From: Prunella strophiata
Lineage: Eukaryota > Chordata > Aves > Passeriformes > Prunellidae
Assembly (NCBI GenBank): GCA_036583965.1
Contig: JAZBQD010000034.1
Span: 9,633,040 to 9,697,039, forward strand
Direction: 5' to 3'
Length of the DNA: 64,000 bases
The notes below the pieces were generated by a model that was given only the letters and a program-made list of their open reading frames with translations, had not been told where the DNA came from and did not search any database. How positions within the stretch are numbered: position 1 is the stretch's first letter; each line of letters opens with the position of its first letter. A program made the translations under genes and the position numbers. Positions 54,901 through 64,000 of the stretch are shown piece by piece.

Positions 54901-57900
54901 GGGGAGGCTCTAATACCAGCACTGTGCAGCAGATGTTCTTCAGACAATGTTTGAACCTTCCACAGAAGCCAGCAGTGCAGTGTGCACTGGCTCCAGGGAG
55001 AGCCCTACCCGCTCCTGTTAATTACTGTGGTTAAAGCACATCTTGGAAGAGGCAAAGGCACTGAGCCTTGGAGGCAGCCAGCACAAGCAGGGTGTTGAAG
55101 GAGAAGGCTGTGCTGTGGCCAGGGAAGCCAGCAGACGGCAGCAGTGCTCCATGCTGTGGCTCCATGGCAGAGACACACTGGGAACAGGGCCCGTCCCAGT
55201 GCCACCCTCCCGTGCCAGCATGGCTTTGCTCCCGGGCCAAGCAAATTCCCAACCCTGCCAAAGGAGACCCACCTGCTTTGTGGTTTGCAGCCACCTGGTT
55301 GTCATCTGTGTCAGAGTCACTGCTGTCACTGCTTGAGCTGCTGGCCAGGGCTGCCTTCAGGGAGCCCTTGGCGAGGGAGTTTGCAGCACTCAGCGCTGCC
55401 TTCCCTGGCCCCAGCTCACCTCCAGGCTGGGGGGGAACCGTCTTTGGTGCCTGGGGTGTTATTGGGGTCTTGGAGAGGACTGGGTAGCCTGTGAGGAGGG
55501 ACTGAAAAGGCACAGACACACTGAGCAGTCACAGCAGGGCAGCCTCCCACACACCAGACATGCAGCTCTGTCTCTGCTGCTATTATCCTCATACTTCAAG
55601 TGAAGGGCCCACCTTTGGCCACCTGTGGAGCCAGCTCTGAGAGCCCAGGGCTACCAGGAGAGGGGCCAGCACTGACAGACACCAGCTGAGCTGACAGCCT
55701 CGAGAGCTGGCAGCCAGAGGTTCTCCTTTGTTCTCACCCAGCAAGGCAGGCTTGGGGGAGGCTCCTGGCCATCAGCGTGGGCCCAGGCACACTTAATGCA
55801 CTGCAGATGTGCTGCACGCCCTGCACGTTACTTACAAAGGGAATTTAATGTCTTGGACATGGTTTAAGTTACAAACTAAAGTGGGGGAAAAAAATCCCTG
55901 CTGCTATTGGCACTGTGCACCAGTTCTGGTTTAACCCTTGCAAGGTACTACATCCTCCTGTCTCTTCTCCCAGGGAAGGCATCATGAATCCTGGACCCAA
56001 GGCCTGGCTGCCTGGGGAAGCATTCCAGGTTCAAAAGCTTCTCTCTTTGTGCCAAAAGTTCTTGCTCACACCACTGCACTGGGGAACCCCCACTTCTCTC
56101 CTGGCAAACCCACCCAGCACCCCGTCTGCTATGGCTGAGAACTGAGTCTCTCAGTCCTATTCAGGAGCCAGCTGCCAGACCCAAGAGGATCCAGTCTGCT
56201 CAATACCATACCTGAGATGCTGCATCCTCCTCCTCCTCACTGGACTCTGAGGAGGAGCTGTGGGCTGGCTGGATCCCTCCTGGTTTCTGTAGGGAGCCTG
56301 CTGGAAGAGCAGAGTTCCTCCTGTTAAACCACTGCTGCCTGGGGCTGAGCTCACCTTCCCAGCACAGGCACTGCCACCAAAAGCCCTTCTGCCTCCAAAA
56401 AAGGGGGAGTGTTCTGCCAGGTTGGAGAGGAGGAATGCCTTCCCAACCACTGCAAACCTGCCATGGGGTGACAAAAGGCTGTCCCCACCCCAGCAGCACC
56501 GAGAGTATCTTCTGGAGAGAACTGACCAGGTTTGGAAGGCTGCTTGGGTGCCTCCTCCTCATCACTGTCAGAGGAACTGCTGCTGTCTGAGGTGTCCTCT
56601 GCATGAGTGGGTGGCACGGCCAGGCTTGGGTGGGTGTCCTGTGCTGGCTGCAGGACTGGCTTCCTTGCCTTGGCAGTGGAACTTCCTGGGGTGTCAGTGT
56701 TGGCAGGAGGAGCTTTTCCCACAGGAACCGTTTGCTTTTGGCTAGAAGCAGCAGGGACCTAGGGAGAGGGAGATGAAACAGATCTGGAAGGAGGAATAAC
56801 TAACTGCTCACATCCATGAATTATAAGCAGCAGCCCAGAGCAGATGGGCTTGGACCACCTTGGCCCTCCTTCAGCTGTGCTGCTCCAGTTTGTGTCACAG
56901 TCAGCCCAAGCCAAGCCACCACAAAAGGAAAGAAGCAGCCAGCCAGCTGGGAGCCAAGAACAGCAAAGGTACCAGGGCTACCCTCTGCTCCTCTGCCTCA
57001 TCTCAAGGCATGATCACTGTGGTCAGGATAGAGCAGCCCCTCTCTCCTGGCTTCATGAACACATCCCTCAGCTGGGGATGTGGACACCAGCCCAGACCCC
57101 AGCAGACCCATCTTCTCCCTCTCCCCAGGAATGCTCCCCACCTCAGTCCCCTCCATCATTACCTTTCCTGCCAGCATGTTGTGCTCTGAGGCATCAGTGC
57201 TCGAGCTCTCAGACACTCTGCTCACTGCAGGGAGAGCACAGGTTTTTATCCTCTTCCCTGAAGGCAGGCTGGCATTTGCCTTTGCAGCCACCATGCTTGA
57301 AACTGCAGTTACTTTGACATTCTGCTGGGACAGACTCTAAAGGAGATGAGAAAGAAAATCAGGACAGAGCACACATGGAGGGGGAAGATACAGAGGCATA
57401 CACCAATCCTAAGCCTTTCCATCATTTTCAGCACAGCACCAAGACTTTTTGTTTTTTAATTCTCTCCTTTAAGGACCAGTTCTGCCTCCCATGAGCCTCT
57501 GAGCAAGGCCTCTGGCAGAGTCAAGGAGCAGAAATGAGGGCCAGCACCCCAAGAGTGCCAAAAGCATTAGCTCAGTGCCCCCAAGGCACCTACCCTGAGG
57601 GCAGGCAGGGGAAATGTGCTGTGCTTGCAGGCTGAGAATCCCTACCCACTGCAGCACCAGCAAGACTGCAGCTGTAAACCTTTGCAGAGAGGGCACTTGG
57701 ACTCCTGGATATATTTTACACACTAAAAATCACACACCAAGAGTTAATTTGCAACAGAGATAAACAAAGACACCAACCAGAGGGAAAATCTGCCTTCAGG
57801 TCCACAAGCCAGAAAAGAGATTAGGGATCAAATTAACAAGAGCAATTTTGTTGCCTCACATTTAAAACTTCCCATCTAACTTACCATAAGAGGAGTTAAA

Positions 57901-60900
57901 AATAGGAAGGCCAGGGGCATGGAAACCAGGCACTGAGGACAGGACCATGACACAAATGCCAGAAGAGGGAGAAGAAGCCACGAAGGAGCACTCAGCCTGG
58001 TTTGTGTTAGTGACGAGGCTACGTGAGCAGCTCTCCCCCTGCAGATCTCTGACAAGCTGGGCCTTTGTGGGCTGACATTTCCCTCACACATCATCTGGCC
58101 TTGGGAAGGAAAAGGCCCTGCTTTGCTGTGCAGAGCCACCAGCCCAACGTGAGCTCTCAGCCCTCTCACACAAAGCTCAAGTTACAGCAACTGCATTATT
58201 TTATACAATCTCAGTAATGTAAACATGCTTTACTCAAGGGCTGCTCAGCATGGCAGCCTGCCCATCAGCTGGAAGGAGACAGCCTTTCCACTGGCCACAG
58301 CCTCAGGCCAACAAGGGGAAGGGTTTCCTGAGTGCTCATAATGTTCCCCTCCCAGCAAAGGCATGTGTGGGCTAGTGAAGTGTGCTTGGCCACCAAGCCC
58401 TGGGCTCAACAGCAGCCAGGCCACCACTGTGTGGAACAGTAGCCATGTTCCCCAGTCAGTGGTTTTATGTGGTTTCTTGGGCTCAAACTTCAGCACAAGT
58501 GCAGACACCCCCAGGACAGCTACACACCAAGGCAGCTCTGGCCACAGGGAGCTCAGCCACAGCTTTGCAGGACTGGCATGGAGACACAAAGAGACTCTGG
58601 TGGGAGATCTGGGATCAGCTCCATGACACTCAGGGGAGCTCTCAGCACAGATAAGGAGTCACTTTCCCTTCTCTAAGGCAGGGGCCTGGCTCCTCCAGCT
58701 GAAAGGCAGCAGAACTGCTGTGCTACCCTTCAGGGCAGATCCTGCCATCCTCCCAAGGCTTGTGGAAAAGAAAACCAAAGAATTTCAGAAGTCTGTGAAG
58801 GAACCAGTCAACATGGGTTGCCTTGGAGTTACACATGTCATGGAAAGACTCTTCCTGTAAGCATTTTGGCTGCTCTTCCAGCCTAAATTCCTGGAGTAGA
58901 GCAGAGGGGACAGAGTCCCAGGGAAGGTCTGGGCTTGTGTGTCTACTCACGTTCCTGTCCAAGCATTCACACTCTCCACTGCTCTCACACACTGCAAGAT
59001 TGCTGTGGCTGAGATGTGCACCCAGAGCTGGGGTCAGCCAGACCCACAGACACAGCTGAGAAACCTGATCCAGCCCATGGGAGGCTCCTCCGCACTGCTC
59101 AGCACCTGCACAGCAACCACCTCCCAACTCTGAGACCTCCTGAGCGTGCAGCACTAAAGCCTACACAGCCTGTGGGTCAGTGGCTCCTCACCTGGGAAGG
59201 GGGGACTATTTCATCCTCTGAATCTGACTCCTCACTAGAATCATCACTGCTGTCCACAGCTGGAGGGGCTGTGGCTGGTGCTGAAGTTGGTGCCTTTTTC
59301 ACGTTTGTTGGCTGGGGCACAGAATTGGTTTTCACTGCAGGAAAAGCACAAGAGACTGTCACTGTGAGAGTTGCTCTCTGTGGCTGTCCACAGCAGGAGC
59401 TGCTTCATGAGCAAGGGAGAGTAAGAAACTCGTAAGGAAGCAGGTGAGGGATCCTGGCTACTACCAGGCAACTTACCAGCTGGTGGAGTCTGTTTCTGTG
59501 CTGCAGGAGACTCCTCTTCACTGTCAGACGAGTCACTGCTCCCACTGTCTGAAACCTGGCTTTTCAAGGTGCTGACCACTGCTTTTTCAGGCTGCCCAGC
59601 TTTAGCAGCCTGGCTCAGGTTGGGAATAGGCCTGGGCTGGTCTGATAACCTCTTAACAAAAAAGAAACACAGGCCCAGAAATGCAGTATTAGTACAGGTG
59701 CTGTTTAGGAGTTTAAGTGCAGTTTCAGCTCAGGTTGGGTTTGTTTTACCCTAACAGAGCTGTTACTAACATTCTCACCATGCTTGGTGTGTTATGAGTA
59801 GAAGGGGCTTCAGTCACTGCCTGGGCTGAGCTGCTGTAGATACATGCCTCTGAATTTAGCAATTTCCTTCTGACAGAAAGCCCAAGTATGTTTTACATGA
59901 GTACACAGGCTAATAGTGCTTGTAAGCTTCTAACAGCAATTCTTTCTTGAGACAGACACTGCTGAGGACAGAAGAAGCACTGCAACCCCAAGACTCCCAC
60001 TCCAAGGAAGCCATTTAAGCACAACCTAGCCACAGTTCAGGGAATCAGAAGGAGTTGGGAAGCCTTGGGCCATCACATTTTCAAGATTCAGAGACAGCAT
60101 TGGAGCAGCTACAGCCCAGAGCTGCTAGAGAGCTCAGTGTGGACACAGGGCTAACACAAGGGTTGGGAACACAGGGCAGGCAGACAGAGCGCGAACTCAA
60201 CTTGGAAGCTGATTTGTCAACAGGTCTAAGAATTTAGAAATCCCCAGACAACAAAACACCTCTGACACTCACTTGAGCTGTCTTTCTGCAGCACCTGTCA
60301 ACACTCAAGATGTTCCAGGACAGACCACAAGCTGTTTTTCCTGCCGTGTCAGCACTAGGAAGCCACAGTCACCTGTGCCCCAGATACACAACTGCCAGGT
60401 GACACTCTTCCTGGCCCCTCTCCAAGGGCTGCAGATCCCCCTCCTGCACACTGAAGGTGAGTGGTGGCAGGAGGAGAGGAAGCACTTGTGGAATGATCTG
60501 GGAATTTCCTCCCTTGCAGATATTCCCCAGGCTGGCAGTGCTCTGCACCCGCTCATTTACTCCACTCATGGCTCATCTCCGGGCTGCTCTGCCAAGGAGT
60601 ACTTCATGTTTGCCAGGGCAGGCAGGCCCTGTGCACCCTGCATGTGATGCCAGCCTGCTTTGGTACTCCATGAGGGATTCCTGCCTGGCTGCACCATCCC
60701 TGCTATGCTGCTAATGCAGTGAATACCCCCACAGTCCAGAGCAGAGAGCATCAGCGAAGCCTTTTGGGAAGACCAATCCTACTGTACTTCCTGGCACAGC
60801 CCTGCCATGGGCTGCCATTGGGGCACTGTTTATCATCTCCAAGCCAAACACTAAACAGACAACAGCATCTGCATGTTTATCCCATTACAGAACAGCTCTC

Positions 60901-63779
60901 TGAACGAGCCAAGCACATTCTGACTCTGCTTAGAGAGACAGAAACCTCCACAAGTGCTTGGGGAGGGGGGACCGCAAACCTCACTTCTCTGTTTTGTTTT
61001 GATACCAGTGAGTCACAATCTCCAGGAGAGAGGCCAGCTTTGCAATGCTGAAGAGACACAAGTACTTGAAGCAGTCAGAAGAATTCACACACACTGCTCT
61101 GAACGTGCTAACTTCTCTCTGCTGTTCTGAACACTGCTGTGTAAGGGAAGAGAAGAGCTTACCAAGATCAGAGCCCACTGAGTTTTAAGCCCTTCAGAGC
61201 AACAGTCTGGCTTCTCCCTCTATGTGGATGCACAGCACAGGGCATGCTCCATTTTCTAACTTAGCAATGGAGTGGGAAAGAGCTGCCACGCAGGGGCATC
61301 ATAACACAGAAAGAATATAACAGAAACCACCATAAGGTTTACACAGCCTCAGATCTTCTTGGGAGGCAGCCAAAGTCCATCCATCCACATCAGATGGATG
61401 ACAGCCTCAGGTAGGATCTCACCAACAGCACAGCCAAGTTACATCCAGGGAGCAGGTAACACAGGCAGAGAGCTCCTGACAGCTTGAGAGTCACAGGTAC
61501 TGAAGTAACTCAGAGAGGAGGAAAATAACTCAAGAGGAAATAATTTTTCCTGCTCCCTCTCCAGCCCCCAAAGCAGGAGCTGCCTGTGGCTCAGTGAGTG
61601 TGATGACTCAGCCCCTGCACAACCCATCTGCCACTCGCTGGGTCCATTTGCATCCTGCAGCGCTGCATGACAAGAGGAGGAACAACACTGAGCCACGTGC
61701 GCCCAGCACGTTGTAAAATCACACTCCAGCACTGCCTGTGTGAGCACTGCCTGTACCAGCACTGGGACCAGCACCTCAGCTGTGTCATGGCCCAGCCAAG
61801 GGGCAACTGCAAGCTGCACAGGAGGGGGAACAGAGTTCAAGGAGGAAAAGAGACCCTCTGTCTCTCTTGGGAGATTTAGCCTCTCTCCACACAGCCTGCA
61901 GTCCAAGATTAAAAGTTGCTGGCACAACTTCTGTCAGCACAACCCACACGGGTTTTCCTGGGATGCTCAAGGAAGACACGGGTTCCCAACACATGGATGC
62001 ACGTGTATCTCACACCCACTCCTTGTAAACAGAAGCCAAAGCCTGTCTATAGAGGGCTCAAGTGCCACCTTTGGCTCAAAACACTCAGGAAAGAAGCAGC
62101 AGAACAAAATTAGCCGTTCCAAAAGAAAAGCAGCTCACAGCGTCTTTAAGGTCAGACTGTCCCCCATCGCCATCCCTTCCCCCCAAAATCTGCAAACACC
62201 GTGTCAACTTCTTTGACTAAATATTCCTGAGTCTTCAGGGGTAAACATACCAATTAAGCAGTTCAATTTAAGCATGATGTTCATTTTAATTGTGCTAATC
62301 CACCCCCACAGGGAAAGATGAAGCAGCTTCCAACGCTCTGTATCTGTTTGGATCTTGCACAGAAGCCAGAGGAAGTTGCAGGATACAGTAAGTCAGTGGT
62401 TAGCATATGCCCAAGTAGCAGATGGTGAGGAATGAGCTAAGAAGAGTTTGACTGGGAGGACAGGACTGTGGACACAGCTAAGCCCAATGGTTCACTCGTG
62501 GTCCCTGCCTGTAGGCTACTAACATGGGAAGGAACAGCCTGTATTGCAAAAATAGAGCTCCCTCGATGACAAGCTCTTCCTTGCTGACTCTGGCTGTTGA
62601 GGGGTAAATGTCAGTTTGCAAGAGGGAAGACACTGAAGTGGTTGAATCAGCAGGTAAAACTTGCTGTTGAAAGCTTCACAGGAGGACACAAACCTACCCC
62701 AGCACATAAACCCTGCTAAAATGGACAAATCTCGATGGTTTTACAGTGGGACCTCATGGCACAGCTATCAAATAGATGTTCCTGTCACCTAGAGCTGAAT
62801 CCTCACATATAATCAATCATGCAGGAAGAGAGCAGCACAGAGCCAACTGTGAGAGAAACATCCCCCTCCACCCACCTCAGCAGACCAAGGCTATGAAGAC
62901 AAAAATGCAGAGCCTTGCTGGCTCCTGCCTGTCAACTAGTCAAAGGACATGTTGACAAAGAGCCTCCTTGCAAGGACACGTGAGGCTCTACCCCCAGCTT
63001 CCCTTCCTCCCCTGCAGACAGTAAGGCTGCATCTCCAAAAGACTGCTTTCAGGGCACTTTCTGAAGGGCCCTCCAGCTCAGACTTGAGGCAGAAGGTCTC
63101 AGTACAATCTGCCTAGGGATGCACTCAGGAAGGAATCTGTACCCCGCTGAGTTTAGCCACCTGAGTCCAGTGTGAGCTCCCAGTCCTTCTCCTTTGGTTT
63201 GAGAACTCTGACCAAACCCCACAGGAGAGCCAAGACCAAGATACCTGTGACCCTGTACACAAGGCCACTCCACAGGTGCAGGGCACGAGTGAATAGCTGG
63301 TATCAAACCATTTGCCTCCCATCTCCTCTGGTACAACTGTGTGAGAAGAGTGAGGCTGTACTTGCTTCCAAATAGAAAGAGCTTCCTCTCAGAGGAACTG
63401 AGAAACAAGATACTCCTGGTGTTTCAAGGAGATCAGTGGCAGCATTTAAGGGATAAACGCTTGTCTTGCATATCCCATTCCTTGGCACTGGGCTGAATGC
63501 AGCACCTACCTTCTGGCTGATGGGCACAGGGAGATCCTCCTCTTCACTGGATGATGAGGCAGAGCTCTCCACTGGCTTTATATCTTCAGCAGGCTTTGTG
63601 GGAGCAGCAGTCCTTCCCAGTGAGGTTTTAGCCTGCTTCGGCACTGTTGGTTTTGGTGCTGTCTTCCCTTGGGACAGTGGAAGTGCTTTTGCTGGAGCTG
63701 CTTTGACAGAGAGTGATGCTGCTGGTGTAGGTTTCACTGGGGATGGGACGGCCTGGGAGGATTTTGGAGGTGGCTTTGT
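51970..63779 (-). CDS. TCOF1: Treacle ribosome biogenesis factor, C-terminal part (5' end outside window)
   Basis: A nucleolar scaffold that binds RNA polymerase I/UBF and box C/D snoRNP components and supports rDNA transcription and rRNA methylation. Ten minus-strand exons join to 674 codons: 63510-63779, 59477-59651, 59192-59334, 57163-57336, 56527-56758, 56212-56297, 55273-55501, 53681-54271, 52517-52608, 51970-52002 (TGA). The first seven each encode one treacle unit: a Lys/Ala/Pro-rich stretch and an acidic serine cluster, as in ASSSSSDSSDSDTDD, typical casein kinase 2 targets. The large exon 53681-54271 encodes the lysine-rich nucleolar tail (KKKKKKEKKEKEKKEKK, KRKLTGED). The protein ends HKKKKKKKKGAEPEGL, resembling the human poly-lysine end. 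The penultimate exon's acceptor is uncertain. NOLC1 shares the repeat style, but the position beside CD74 fixes TCOF1. Confidence 0.9.
53223..53240. repeat. Poly(A) run in TCOF1 intron
   Basis: A run of about 14 A, interrupted by one G near its start, just upstream of the CR1 copy at 53283. It is a simple repeat with no recognised retroposon body upstream. Confidence 0.7.
53283..53554 (+). mobile_element. CR1 LINE 3' end, about 270 bp, in TCOF1 intron
   Basis: Diagnostic CR1 words occur in order: GACAGGACAAGATGAAATAG, TTAAGTTGAATATTAGGAAA, TTCTTCACTAAAAGGGTTGT, GGAACAGGCTGTCCAGGGCA, ATGGTTGGACTTGATGATCT, and a terminal GATTCCATG. The copy is 5'-truncated and diverged, and lies antisense to TCOF1 between the lysine-rich exon and the penultimate exon. 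Confidence 0.95.
57337..59191 (-). other. TCOF1: TCOF1 intron, no further exon seen
   Basis: About 1.85 kb between two treacle-unit exons in matching phase 0. I looked for acidic serine clusters on the minus strand and found none. Nothing else is recognised. Confidence 0.6.
59652..63509 (-). other. TCOF1: TCOF1 intron, 3.9 kb, no further exon seen
   Basis: The longest intron visible in this gene, flanked by phase 0 junctions. Open frames such as that at 61439-61927 (minus) show no treacle-like composition. Mammalian treacle has more repeat units than seen here, so a diverged exon could be missed by eye. Confidence 0.5.
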
Positions 63780-64000
63780 CTGGACAAGATATGAACAGAG
63801 TGAAATAAGGCAAATCCCACAGCAGCATAATTCATTTACTCAGACTATAATCAAGGGAAGAAATTTCAGAGCCCCCTGGGAAAGGCAAACCCTGAAGGAA
63901 GATTAGTGACTGGCAGGACACAAGGAATTCTTTCATCTAGCTTTCTTCGTCAGTCTGCTGCTACTACCAGTCCCCCCAGTGAGGTACAAGGCAGCACTTT

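Noticed and set aside
61439..61927. A 162-codon minus-strand frame in the large TCOF1 intron as an extra exon
   Set aside because: It lacks Lys/Pro/Ser-rich treacle composition and acidic clusters and has no suitable phase or splice sites.

Overview
The window is vertebrate nuclear DNA, almost certainly from a bird. The genes are split by GT-AG introns, carry AATAAA/ATTAAA poly(A) signals and sit near CpG islands. The two clear interspersed repeats are 3' ends of CR1 LINEs, the dominant avian retroelement. Four genes were recognised from their proteins: NDST1 (minus), RPS14 (plus), CD74 (plus) and TCOF1 (minus, 5' end beyond the window). This is the neighbourhood known from human 5q32-q33, in the same relative order and orientation. 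The species cannot be fixed from the sequence alone.

Layout. 1-11950 is GC-rich intergenic sequence with no supportable gene and a few AT-rich islands that look like candidate conserved non-coding elements. 11955-13418 is the likely 3' UTR of NDST1. 13419-21111 holds the complete NDST1 coding region in 14 exons (877 aa). 21112-21501 is its 5' UTR, entered through a good splice acceptor. A large upstream intron and CpG-rich DNA follow. At 32.2-33.8 kb lies a CpG island with two perfect (CGCTC)n arrays (38 and 100 copies) and a duplicated ~140-bp spacer. This is the best candidate for the NDST1 promoter and first exon. 38.0-38.9 kb is the RPS14 CpG island with a 5'TOP start. RPS14 is complete (151 aa). 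41.2-45.2 kb is intergenic with one CR1 fragment. CD74 (45.17-50.7 kb) has an X-Y type promoter, nine coding exons (288 aa, with the skippable thyroglobulin exon), and a ~1.3-kb 21-bp minisatellite in intron 1. TCOF1 runs from the right edge to 51.97 kb: ten coding exons with 674 codons visible.

How the genes relate. NDST1 and RPS14 are divergent, and CD74 and TCOF1 are convergent with poly(A) signals about 250-330 bp apart. RPS14 and TCOF1 both serve ribosome production (40S assembly; rDNA transcription and modification). NDST1 makes N-sulfated heparan sulfate in the Golgi. CD74 chaperones MHC class II. The neighbours are linked by conserved synteny, not by a shared pathway.

No new gene system was found. 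The most unusual sequences are the perfect pentanucleotide arrays with their duplicated spacer in the presumed NDST1 promoter, the CD74 intron-1 minisatellite, a lengthened CLIP segment in CD74, and a near-perfect palindrome in the NDST1 upstream intron.
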